64,000 bases of DNA from Viola odorata (lineage: Eukaryota > Streptophyta > Magnoliopsida > Malpighiales > Violaceae): contig OY829537.1 of the NCBI GenBank assembly GCA_963691705.1, forward strand, positions 23,002,078 through 23,066,077, written 5' to 3'. Below the pieces are notes generated by a model that saw only the letters and a list, made by a program, of their open reading frames with translations, made no database searches and was not told the origin of the DNA. The position numbers and the translations under genes are program-made. How positions within the stretch are numbered: position 1 is the stretch's first letter; each line of letters opens with the position of its first letter. This document shows, one piece after another, positions 33,097-42,818 of this stretch.

Positions 33097-35424
33097 TCAG
33101 CTCTCGGGGACTTGTCGTTTCCAACCCGCTGCCTTGGCTTGGCGATAGCCTGCCTCGTTAATATGGGCAGAACTCCGTAGAAAGGCTTTCGCGACATCTT
33201 CGCCCTTGTACGCATCCACCCCGTGAATTTCTTCGAAGCACTTAACCAGAACACGGGCGGTCTCTTCAGCATGCCACCAGCCCATATCGGCTGACTCTTC
33301 CGCCAAAGCTGCCTTTTCCTTTTCTAAAAAGGACTTCTCATTCTCCAAAGCAGTCACTTTGGCTTGTTCCTCTAACAAAGCTGTTTCCAGGGCGGAGTGC
33401 TGTTTCTGTAAATCGTGGTGAGCTAGCAGTATCTTGGAGCGATCTACCAACACCTTTTTCTTTTCCTCTTGCTCCTTGGACAGCTCCGCCGAAACAGAAC
33501 GAAGGGAAACAGCCCGATGCTTCATATCCTCCGCCCAATAGTGAAATTTCATCATATTGGAGAAAAGGCCAGCACGAACGGAGTTCACTTGGTCATCTTC
33601 CGCCTGGGAAAGGAAAGCTTCCCGTTCTGCAGATGAGGCCAGAATTTGAGAAGCCAGCAGAGCAGAAACCTCATCTGAACCATCGCCCCCGATGGCTGCC
33701 AAACCACGGGTACGGAAGTCGAACAACTCAACCTGATGGGTCACTTCGCCGAGCCCGTTTAATGGACAAAGATCCGCCGCAAAATTGAAAGAGGTTCCGG
33801 CTTCATTATAGCGTTGCCGCCAAGGAACGCTAGAGGGAACGAAAGCCAGAGGACCAGGGGCGCGAACCTATGAAGAAGAACTGCCCGGGGGCAGGAAGGC
33901 ACCATGAGGCTGATAGCCCGAAAGGTCGTGAAAGACGTCTTGATAAGAAGAGGAAAAATGATGCACAGGTCCGCCAAAGGAACTGGGCGAAGCACCAAAG
34001 GGGTCCGCACCGCCTAAGTTCCCCAAATCTTCCACGGAATGTCTACCTGGAGGAACCACTGCGGAATCAGGAACGTTAACGGAACCACCTTCCCCCGCGA
34101 TGTTAGAGGAGGGTATGTTCTCATCCTCGCCTTCTATCCGGGCCCTCTTCGCAGAACCCCTCAGCACATAAGTGAGATTCATATCGCCTGAAGGAGCGGA
34201 CGCAGTAACTATAACGGCCTCCTGCAAGGAGTACAAATTGAGAAAAGAAAAATAGATCAAATGACGACAGATAGTGAGAAAGAGAAAACACGCTTACGGT
34301 AGCGGTGTTGAGAGAAGACAGTGCTTCAGAAGAACCCGCAACGTCGGGAGAAGGAGTAAGAGTGGCGATACTCCGTGTTCTTTTCTTCTTTTTTCCTCTG
34401 GCAATGGCCCTAGGAGCCTGAGAAGACGAGGGAGCAGCAACGGTCACGATAGGAACACCTTCAGGGATGTCAGTATTCCCTTCGCCAACTGAGGAAGAGG
34501 ATACTTGAGCGAGATTCGCGGAAGTAGCCGAAAGCTCAGAAGGATTATCAGTGGCCTCTGAATCGAGCTTTTCCTTTTCCTCTCTATTACGAGCCCTCCT
34601 TAAGCGTCTTCTTACGCTTTCGGGTTTATAGTCAGGATCCGTCGCTGCAAAATCACAAAATAATGTCAGCGTTAGTATCAGCGATGAAAGGGAAAGGTAG
34701 CGCGATACTCACGTCTAACGCACTCCTGAATGGCCATTCTGCAGGCCGTGAGTCGAATATGAATGCTGATCTCCAGTTGGAGTAAGGAATTTAACCATCC
34801 TTGTTCACGAGCGGGAAGTGTCCCTGGTCGACTCCAAACGCCATCTTGGACGTCCTGGTTGAACCCAGAACGCCACTCGGGACCAGGAGCGTCAGGGAAA
34901 TTTATCAGAAAAAACTCCTTTTTCCAAGCCTCAACAGAAGACTCAATATGGAGCAACTTCCAAGTAAAAGACTTGAGAGAATCATCGTCAAAGCGAGGCG
35001 ATATGGTTATCACACCCCGGCACTTCATCAATTTAAAAAGGGATCTAAGCAACAAAAGAGAAGGGGAAGTGATCCCCTTATATCTACAGAGTTCCAAGAA
35101 AGCATAAACACAGCAATATGCATTTGGGGCTAACTGGGCAGGATTGAAATTGCCAGCAATAAGCAAACCCTTGACGAAAGAATCGATAGGGAACTGGAAA
35201 CCGTAGCGAAACATCTGGGCATATAATACCCTTTGATTGCCGGTCAGAACGCTGTTTAAACGAACCGACCCAGGGGCAACAACAGCTTGGTAACCGTCAG
35301 GAATAACGGCGCCATGAGTAGCCAAATGCTCCCGGAGAATGGCCTCCGTGGTAATAACACTGACCGTGGTATCCATTTTCTTCTCATCGATGGATTTCGA
35401 CTCAGAACGGCGAGTCTTTGCCAT
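33097..35424 (-). pseudogene. E2 aORF1: three-exon antisense gene with one nonsense codon
   Basis: ATG at 35424 ('MAKTRRSESKSIDEKK'). Exon 1 35424-34713 (712 nt), GTGAGT donor; intron 68 bp ending TTTTGCAG; exon 2 34644-34298 (347 nt), GTAAGC donor; intron about 76 bp ending CCTTGCAG; exon 3 34221-33097 (1125 nt). The spliced total is 2184 nt, exactly 728 codons, with each exon in the frame predicted from homology. Exon 1 is a PF04195-like block ('RYGFQFPIDSFVKGLL', 'YAFLELCRYKGITSPSLLLL', 'ITISPRFDDDSLKSFTWKLL', 'EWRSGFNQDV'). Exon 2 is basic ('RGKKKKRTRS'). Exon 3 has 'MTHQVELFDFRTRGLAAIGG', a coiled coil and 'EEIHGVDAYKGEDVAKAFL'. The single stop is TAG at 33868-33870 in exon 3. Function unknown; the Lys/Arg patches could suggest a nuclear protein. 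Confidence 0.85.
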
Positions 35425-36041
35425 GACAGGACTAAGGAAATAGAAATGAAGAAGACGAGGGAAAGGAAGGGAAGTACCTTTGGAAGGAAAGAACTTCGAA
35501 AGCCTTGAATGGAGGTGAGAAGAACAAGACGGCTGGGAGATAATATGAAAAAGTGGAGTGAAAAAGAAAAGGGAAGAAATAAAGAGGGTTTATAACCCTA
35601 GTAATTAAAAGGAAACGACGGATGCTGCAGTCGTTGTGTCGAAGCGGCATGAGGGATAAGACTCAAGCAATGAGTACGACTCTAGAAGAAGCGCGGCAAA
35701 CGCTTCGATCTGGTTAAAATTTCTAAACACGCTAAGGTGAAGCGGCAGAAGAAACGAACACGTGTGTCGGCACCATCATGATTTTTCCCGCGCATCGACG
35801 GAAGGGTCGCGAGCATTAAATGCTCTGAAAAGTAGATGCGACTTTTGATAAAGAGCAAAAGCGATATCACAAGAAAGGAAATAAGGCAAATCGGCGTTGA
35901 ATAAAAGAACAGTTCTCAAAGACAGCAAGAGAGCGAAATAAAACAAGATATCGCCCAAAGAGCAAAGTACCGATATCGCCTCGCGATAGGACGTTATTAC
36001 AAGACATGGAAAACAAATAGCAATGTTTTTCAATGGATCAA
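35425..36041 (-). promoter_or_regulatory. E2 aORF1 upstream region with TATA box (35589-35595)
   Basis: The minus strand reads GGTTATAAACC 165-171 bp upstream of the aORF1 ATG, matching the position in E1, E4 and E5. A pyrimidine-rich leader (minus strand) lies between. The rest of the gap to aORF2's end (36042) holds no gene. Confidence 0.65.
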
Positions 36042-38284
36042 TTAAGAGTCATCGCCTGCCTCGCCGTCATCGTTCCCTTGCTTTTCCCCGGAAGGAGGAA
36101 AACTCCTTTCGCCTTCACTAAGATCTTTAATTTTTTGAGAGGCGTAATTGGCCAGCATGGATAGATCGACAGCGCCTCGGACATGGAGATCCTTAAACCC
36201 TGCGATACAAACCTCGATGGTCTTATTCTTCCACCAGGCTATCCTCGAAGGAACTTTGGCCAAATCGGCATCGCGAGATGACAACTCTTCGCGAAGGAAG
36301 ACATTCTTTTTATCAGCCACCACCAGTTCCGCCTCCATTAGCTCTGCTCTCGCCTTCCCCTTCGACTTCTCCCGAGAAAGTTCACCGCGACAATCCTCCA
36401 ACTCTGCCCGAGTTCGTTCTTGCAACTGCGATAGCTCCTTCGCCTTCGCCAAAGCCGCGTCTAATTATTCCTGCAAATCCGAACAGGGTCGAGTTTTGTT
36501 ACGCTGGCCTTCAAGAAAGTAATGAAATTTCCGAAAGCTGGCCAGCATGTCGTTCATAAGGTGTGACTGTCGTGTCTCGGGAGCATGCTGTAAAAACTCT
36601 TCCCTGTCCTTGGAAGAAGTAAACATCTGTCCCACTATGGGACCCACGGGCTCTTCTCCCGATAACGGATCCGATATTCCTAAGGCACGAAGCCCATCAG
36701 TGCCGAAAGAGGACAAATCCAGCTGATATCCAGTAGGGCCCTGGGACCCCTGAGGAGAAAGGTTGGCAATGTAAGGAGGGGAACAATTTTTTGCGCAATC
36801 ACCAACGCCCGAAATTGAAGACAGAAACAAAAGAGGAGGCTTCCGTGGGGAAAATTCAGGAGGAACGCCTAAACTCAAAACTGGTGGGGTTGTCTCTGGG
36901 ATAAAAGAACCTATCGGGGAAGCAGGATGGCCCGACGACAGAGGAGAGGTCGCGGCTACCGAGGTCTCATTGTTCTCGATAGAAACGGCGGAAGGCACCC
37001 TGATAGCTTTGATATTTTTCACCACTTGCGAAGTCCTCGCGGCATGAGAAGCGTTAATATTCTCGGAAGGGGCCGCGTTAACTCCCTTCAAAGGGGGAAC
37101 TAGGGGTTCAGTTTTCTCTGTGCGAACCTTCTTTACGAGACGCTCCGTCTCTTCTGCAATTTCTTCGCTATCGTCCTCAGCCGATTCCGCCGTGTCATCA
37201 TTCCTCCTAGACCTAAGTTTCATCCTTTGGGCAATAGTAGCGTGACGTAATTCAGGACCAGTATCCATGCTCTCGCTATCGCTGTCGATTTTCTCAAACA
37301 CAGGATCGCCTTGAGCTACCCTCTTGCCACGGGAAGGAAGCCAACTTTCAAGGAAACAAGAAGGTCGAGTGGAGGCTCTGCGAGTTGTGACGGTTTTAGT
37401 CCTTCCCCTTCTAGGCGGAATAGGTGGGCGGCGGGAGTTTGTAGGCGGAGGAGAAGGAGGCAGCGACTGGAGAGGTGTTACGTTCAAAGGGGCGTCACCT
37501 TCCCCAGAAGAACTACTCTCAGCGTTACCTGCCAACAAAACATATTAGCAAATTAAGAAGAGTGAAGCGATAAAGAAGAAAAAGGAAACTCACCCACAAC
37601 GCACTCTGACAAGGGCCTGAACCGAGCAAACTCCCGGATACGGAAAGACCCTTCTATTTCTAACAAGGCGCTAACGTTGGAAACATCCTGGCTTGACAGC
37701 GCTTCCGGTCTTTTCCAAACGCCACTACTGATTTTTCGATTGAAACCCCCGCGCCAGAGCCGTGACGGCAAACGGAGGGTGAAAAAGCCAGACTTCCAGT
37801 CATCTACGTGTTCCTCAAAACCTTGAAAGTTCCGCCAGAACAGTTGCACAACGACATCATCCCATCTGGGGGTAATATCTACCAGGCAGTCGCGACAACT
37901 CAAGACAAAGAATGTGCGGAATAGATCAAGCGACGGAGCAAATATACGCTTCATCTCGCACGAACGAAGGAAAGCGTAAATACCACACCAAGAGGGTGGA
38001 GTAATCTGGACGGGATTAAGGTCGTAATGATCTAGCAGTTTCAACAGAGAAGTATGGAGTGGGAAACGGAAGCCGTAAGTAAACATCTTGAAATAAACTA
38101 ACCGGAATGTTCCCCACATGGCGTCAGGCAGCCGAGTGTCCTTCAAAGAGACAAAAGGGCGATAGCCCGTGGGAAAAGTAATACCACTCTCCTCTAATTC
38201 AACCCTCAAAACCTCATTACAATTGAATATGCTGCGAGTTCGCCTAGCTTCGGGATCTATGGGGTTTTCAGCAGTTGAAGACAT
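36042..38284 (-). pseudogene. E2 aORF2: two-exon antisense gene, paralogue of aORF1, one nonsense codon
   Basis: ATG at 38284 ('MSSTAENPIDPEARRTR'); an upstream in-frame ATG at 38428 is not conserved in E1. Exon 1 38284-37594 (691 nt), donor GTGAGT; 65-bp intron ending TTGGCAG; exon 2 37528-36042 (1487 nt). The total is 2178 nt, 726 codons. Exon 1 has a PF04195-like block ('TYGFRFPLHTSLLKLLDHYD', 'WCGIYAFLRSCEMKRIFAPS', 'ITPRWDDVVVQLFW', 'SRLWRGGFNRKI'). Exon 2 has a Pro/Arg-rich start, an acidic stretch, 'YQLDLSSFGTDGLRALGI', 'FRKFHYFLE' and a coiled coil ('MEAELVVADKKNVFLREELS'). One stop, TAA at 36462, sits at the head of the coiled coil. Domain order and intron phase match aORF1. Confidence 0.83.
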
Positions 38285-38751
38285 AAGGGACAGTAAAAGT
38301 AAATCTACGGCGGTAGAAGGAGTAAATACCTGGAGCAAAAAGCCAATAAGTCGGTCGCCGGCACCAGTGAGCGGTCGCGGAAAAACCTCTCGAAGAAAAG
38401 AAGTGCAGAAGAGAGAGAAAGTGTGCAAAAACTCAAAATATTCGCAGAAGCAGTAAAAGAGAGAGATGATTTCCTTTTAAAGGAAAGCCTGAAGAAGAGA
38501 CAGCCTGTAAAAATGAAACACGTACAGAACAGAAAAAGACACGTGGATAGTCGTTTGTGTCTTCTGGAATAAGACAGTTACCGATTAAAAGTTGAAGGCA
38601 GTTACCCGTAGCGAAAGGGACGCATCCGCGTCAACCCGGAACGCTCAGAAAGAAACAATAAGTAAGCGATGAAAAGCGAAAAGGAAGTAAAACCATCATT
38701 CATTATTATGAGAAAGGCCATACGGCATCTACAAAAAGAAGGAGTAAGGCC
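38285..38751 (-). promoter_or_regulatory. E2 aORF2 upstream region with TATA-like palindrome (38472-38487)
   Basis: TTTCCTTTTAAAGGAAA is a palindrome with a TTTAAAA-like core (38475-38481), 191-197 bp upstream of the aORF2 ATG. E1 has CTCTTAAAGG at 182-188 bp in the same place. No gene is seen in this gap. Confidence 0.5.
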
Positions 38752-39210
38752 CTACTCATCACTGTCGGACCAAGTAACGCCGTAGCAATAGACTACGTCC
38801 TCTTCGTTATCGCCACCCCAGAATGGTGAATCCACAATAGCAAGGGGAGAAGACTCACCGACCCCCTTTTCAGCGGCAGAAGTCAACTTGGGTAACTCCT
38901 CCTTAACGCCTAGCGATACTGCCCCGGCGGCCGAGCAAGCAGAGGGAGCCCACGGAGGTGATTCCTGCGGAGGGGGAGACGGTTTTTTCTCCCCCCTAGC
39001 CAGAAAAGCCAGGGAGTCGAAAAATGACTTAGAGGCCTGGGCAGCCTCCTTCCTTCTTCGTTCAACTTCCTTCCTCCGCCTCTTGCGACATCGCCGGCGG
39101 ACAACCGGCCTCCAAGGAGGCGATGGGGGAGGATTATCTGTGTCAGGGATGGTCGGAGGAGTTGGCGGTGAATTCCCCGAAGCCGTACCTAGCAAATAAG
39201 AATCAGCCAT
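38752..39210 (-). CDS. E2 aORF3: small proline-rich antisense protein, intact
   Basis: 152 codons, ATG at 39210 ('MADSYLLGTASGNSPP'). Order: 'DTDNPPPSPPWRP' motif, strongly basic segment ('RRRCRKRRRKEVERRRKEA', residues about 38-58), Pro-rich middle, acidic aromatic C-terminus ('EDVVYCYGVTWSDSDE'). E1's counterpart shares the NPPPxPPWRP motif, the basic segment and the acidic Tyr-containing end, but little between. It resembles no family I know. The basic patch suggests nucleic-acid binding or nuclear import; this is inference. A TATTTAA box lies 77-83 bp upstream. Confidence 0.7.
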   Translation of the reverse strand: MADSYLLGTASGNSPPTPPTIPDTDNPPPSPPWRPVVRRRCRKRRRKEVERRRKEAAQASKSFFDSLAFLARGEKKPSPPPQESPPWAPSACSAAGAVSLGVKEELPKLTSAAEKGVGESSPLAIVDSPFWGGDNEEDVVYCYGVTWSDSDE

Positions 39211-39687
39211 GAGACTTGCAGAGGACTTATAACGAAGAAAAACGAAGGAGAAAGAAATGGATAAAAGTGAAGGAAGAAAAGCCTCATTAAATAGCCGGGA
39301 AAAGAAGAAAAGAGACTCTTCGATCCTCCAACCCGACTCTTGAAGATTGGCACATATACAGTCTGAAATGCAAATATGGATTTGCAGTCACGCCTGTTGA
39401 GATCTCGCGCAATTCAAGAATAATTATAGTCTCTGTCAAATCAGTTGTTATAATGAGGACGGTGCGGAGTTAAGGCAGAACGATCGGCAGAAAAACCGCC
39501 CAATAGTAAGACAGTTTTCAGTTGGGCTAAGAATATCCTCTTGGAAAACGACAAAGAGCGCAGTAAAGAAGAAGAACAGTTGCGAAAGGAAATGAGGAAA
39601 ATACTTTATTTATTACGGCCTAGTGACCGGAAGATACATGGACAAGATAAGGGGAAAAGAGAAAAGGCCCAAAGGGAGCCATCACTA
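39211..39687 (-). promoter_or_regulatory. E2 aORF3 upstream region with TATA-like box (39287-39293)
   Basis: The minus strand reads TATTTAA 77-83 bp before the aORF3 ATG; E1 has the same at 67-73 bp. The gap also holds one copy of TTTTCAGTTGGGCT (39517-39530, plus strand), the motif found again directly before the 3' LTR. No gene. Confidence 0.6.
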
Positions 39688-40065
39688 TCAGGCGTCAGAG
39701 CCAGCATCCTCGGGCACCTCAGGAAGGTCCCTCAAGGAATCCATGACCAGGATAAGATCATGGGAAGTAGCTCTCATCCCCTTCAGGCAGCACCCCAGCA
39801 TGTCCTTACGCTGCTGCAGCATGGCAATCACCACCTGAATCCGAGCGATGGAGGCGGACAGCTTTGATACGCTCTCCAAAGGACTGAAGTCCTCCAGGGA
39901 AATGGCCCCTAGCCGGGAATAAAGCGGAGTCAGCATCCCTTGCAGCTCCAGAATATCCTCAGAAGTCTTGACCAGTATGTTCTCCAGGAAACCGACGTCG
40001 CCGTCATTGAGGTTCCTGAGTGAGTGACCCTTGGAGAGAAGAAAATTCTTAGTCAAGTTATCCAT
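39688..40065 (-). CDS. E2 aORF4: small helical antisense protein, intact
   Basis: 125 aa, ATG at 40065 ('MDNLTKNFLLSKGHSLRNL'). E1's aORF4 (127 aa) aligns end to end with very few gaps, sharing 'GFLE', 'KTSED', 'LELQG', 'ISLEDFSPLES', 'MLQQRKD' and 'CCLKGMRA'. The protein looks helical with heptad-like leucines, no signal peptide or membrane segment. I do not recognise a family. Both copies are free of stops and frameshifts although gag-pol in both elements is broken, which suggests constraint. TATAAAT lies 50-56 bp upstream of the ATG. Confidence 0.78.
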   Translation of the reverse strand: MDNLTKNFLLSKGHSLRNLNDGDVGFLENILVKTSEDILELQGMLTPLYSRLGAISLEDFSPLESVSKLSASIARIQVVIAMLQQRKDMLGCCLKGMRATSHDLILVMDSLRDLPEVPEDAGSDA

Positions 40066-40114
40066 GATGCTAGCTGATAAAGATGAGGAGAACGTGGGTG
40101 GAGAAAGCTCTCCG

Positions 40115-40121
40115 ATTTATA
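40115..40121 (-). promoter_or_regulatory. E2 aORF4 TATA box
   Basis: TATAAAT on the minus strand, 50-56 bp upstream of the aORF4 ATG. E1 has the identical heptamer 63-69 bp upstream. A transcript would start about 25 bp before the ATG. Confidence 0.68.
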
Positions 40122-40284
40122 GGCTCCAGTGAAGAGAGGCCTTGGGAAAAGAGACTGAGGTCCTCAAAAGACGAGCCGCCCCGATAACCTCGAGGATTGA
40201 TAAGCGTAAACGAAAGGGACGGGTGACGTTCACGATGCAGATACCGGAAGGAGTACAAGGCAGAATCTGAAAAACGTTGAGAGG

Positions 40285-40480
40285 CACGATATCACTGGTA
40301 GCCCTAACGCTAAAACCATAAGGTTACCGGTATCCACAGTGTAAGGCCGCGTTGATGTCGCCGGTGGCCCTGGATGCGTAAAACCGCGATGACATCACAG
40401 GCGTCTGGTGGTATGAAGCCGCGATAACCATAAGGTAGCTGATGGTATAAAGCCACGCTGATACTTGCTGTTTTCTCGAG
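40285..40480. repeat. Degenerate short repeats near the E2 3' end
   Basis: Four to five loose copies of about 45-55 bp contain variants of AAGCCGCGATGAC and ACCATAAGGT followed by a GGTGGCCCTG-like segment. No gene lies between aORF4 and the 3' LTR (40066-41037). Confidence 0.45.
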
Positions 40481-40993
40481 CGTAAAAGAAAAAGGGGGCA
40501 CGTGTGACCTCGAACCTCTGTAAGTATAAAGTTTGCTAACTTCTATATATGTTTCTATCTCCTCTGTGCCTTTGCAGAACACGTGGAAGAACGATAGACC
40601 CAAAATATATGACAGCCCATGGTGCGGCCTGGCTGAATATACGCGATGATATCGCAAGCGACCTATTGACGGTCCTTCTATGACTCGAACGAAGTTGAGA
40701 CTTCATAAGTCCTATTGAAAGGACAAATGGGCCAGTATCGCTGAATAAAAGTGATGCCTTCAAAATCGCGAGCGCCCCAACGGCCTCCTAGTAGAATTCT
40801 TAACGTCCCGAGGAGACGGGTCTTTTTGACAAGAAACAAGAACGAACTTGACCGGATTAGTGGAAAGTTATGGATCTAAGCCCTCGTTCCGCATTAGGAT
40901 TGATCAGCCTTTGAACGATAAAGAAAGCCCAAGCCCTCTGTGGAAATATCGCCTCATGACAGAGCAAAACCCTATCTAAAGATGTCAGACATG

Positions 40994-41037
40994 GATAGCC
41001 CTTGGTGAACACTCGGGCTAGTTTTCAGTTGGGCTTA
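40994..41037 (+). other. Sequence directly before the E2 3' LTR (plus-strand priming region)
   Basis: The last bases are AGTTTTCAGTTGGGCTTA, then the LTR. E1 has the same ending. This is not a polypurine tract as normally expected here. AGCCC and GGGCT inverted repeats lie just before it in both elements. Confidence 0.6.
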
Positions 41038-41574
41038 TGATAACAATTGTTATGCTCCTGACGGCAATATTGTAGCCACGACATCTATCCTTGACGAGTC
41101 TCTATACGCTTCCCTGAAAAGCCAACCTATCGCCCGGGCCGGCGGAAGTTTCCTAGGATGGTCGACTTCAGCGGGGGGGGATCTCATGCATCTTTACGCG
41201 CACGGCGTCATCCCATCCTAGAGGAACTAAGAGGATGTCGCTCCTGATAGGCCTTATGTGATTATCGCCCGCGATGGCTCACCCATTATCGCTGGAGGCG
41301 ATATCTTCGGACGATGCTTATCGCTGCACCCTTATCGCTGTCAGGTATCGCCAACTTCGGCCTATAAATACCCCCATCTTTCCAAACAGAAGGTAAGATC
41401 GAGATCATCTTGGAGAACTTCTACCATTCTAAAAACTCGAACTGACTTAAGCATCGGAGTGTCTACGCCGGAGTCCCCCTCCGGCGCTTTGCAGGTATCT
41501 CTGACGCCGATCGATTCCCCTCCGACTAGCTGCAGCAGCCGTTTTCCGACCCGAAGAGATCTCGGATCTTATCA
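41038..41574 (+). repeat. E2 3' LTR
   Basis: 537 bp, nearly identical to 25502-26038. TATA at 41363-41370, hairpin at 41466-41486. Followed by the target duplication CAGCC (41575-41579). Confidence 0.97.
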
Positions 41575-42209
41575 CAGCCATCTTCTGAATCAGAAAGGGG
41601 TTTCCGATGGCCCCAAGCTCCATCTTTAATTTTCTCATTGAAGCCGGCCCTCCATAACGGCTCGGGCAAATCAATAATAAAAAATTCTTCTTTCCAATGA
41701 GGAACAGAAGACTCGATACCCATAAGCTTCCAGGTAAAGGGCTTCAATGAGCCATCTTCATAACGAGGGGATATTGATATCACCCCCTTACGAGAATACA
41801 ACTGGAAAATGTCATGAAGCAGGGCCAGAGTGGGAGACTCGATCCCCTTGAAACGGCACAGTGCGGCAAAGGCACTGACAACGCAAATCACGTTAGGGCT
41901 CAATTGAGCCGGAGCCAAATCAGAATCAGCTAATAGCAACTCGACAAGCGGGTCAAGAGGAAGACAAAACCCATGGTCAAATAACTTAGCATATAATATT
42001 CTACTATTACCGGGCAGAACGCTGTTCAGGCGAAGTGATTCGGAAGCAGGGTGCACGGGATATTCTCTGGGAAATCGCGCATTACACTCGGCAAGTCTAC
42101 GATTAACTAAGGGCAGAGTATAGAGAGAAGTGGGGGTAATGTTAATTTTTTCTTCTCCGGCGGACCCTTGAGGATCCCCCTCATCGGAAGATCTCTTAGT
42201 CTTAGCCAT
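41575..42209 (-). pseudogene. E1 aORF1, 5' part of exon 1
   Basis: ATG at 42209 ('MAKTKRSSDEGDPQGSAGEE'). The PF04195-like block is intact ('FDHGFCLPLDPLVELLLADS', 'FAALCRFKGIESPTLALL', 'ISPRYEDGSLKPFTWKLMG', 'PLWRAGFNEKI') up to the E2 border at 41575. The exon resumes at 25501. No stop is seen in this exon, so before E2 arrived the first exon was open. Confidence 0.85.
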
Positions 42210-42818
42210 GACCAATAAAGGAGAAGTGACGAGCAAAGAAAGGGTGTGTACCTTCGCAAAGAGAACACCAGGAGTCTCAGACCAAAAAAAAGAGAGCGGC
42301 GCGAGTTGTTTGTCCAGAAAGCAGCAGCGTGCGAGAGAGGAGATTAAAAAAGAAAAAGGAGGAAGAAAAAACATTATATATAACACTGAAAGGGCGTGAC
42401 CAATCAGCGATGGACACATGGCAAAGCAGCGCGTTGGGAAATAAGGCACGCGCGAGGAGATACAAGTTTAAAAAATGATGAAATGCTTCAGCGATTCACG
42501 TCTCCCTAGAAGACGCTTGCTTCAAGCGCCTTTTCATAGAAAGACACGTGTCCTTTTCCATCATTGCTTTTCAGATCGCATTAAATGGAAGGACTGCGGC
42601 ATTTAATGACCTAAAAAGTAGCGCTGGCCTCGCCAAACGGCGCGGCAACACAAGGAAGATAATGAAGAGATGGCGGTAGCATCACAATGATTCACGCAAG
42701 TGCGATAAAGGCTACGTAGCGTCAGCATTATTACAGAAGGAATGATGTCAAATGGTTTTCAGGAAAAAAATAAAAGGAGACAGACAACAACAAGAATAAC
42801 AAGGGAGGATCCAGGGAC
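42210..42818 (-). promoter_or_regulatory. E1 aORF1 upstream region with TATA box (42373-42384)
   Basis: The minus strand reads GTTATATATAAT about 165-175 bp upstream of the aORF1 ATG, the same position as in E2, E4 and E5. No gene lies between here and the end of aORF2. Confidence 0.65.

Larger units (their letters stand above)
25502..41574 (+). mobile_element. E2: youngest Tat/Retand-like element, full length 16,073 bp
   Basis: Two 537-bp LTRs differ at about two positions by eye and are flanked by a perfect 5-bp duplication CAGCC (25497-25501 and 41575-41579). It inserted in exon 1 of E1's aORF1. It holds gag-pol, a minisatellite and the complete four-gene antisense block. Gag-pol is one frame (26124-31994) with five nonsense codons and no frameshift. 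Confidence 0.97.

Noticed and set aside
36148..36559. Plus-strand ORFs opposite aORF2
   Set aside because: They are shadows of the coiled-coil coding strand and are not conserved in E1 or E4.
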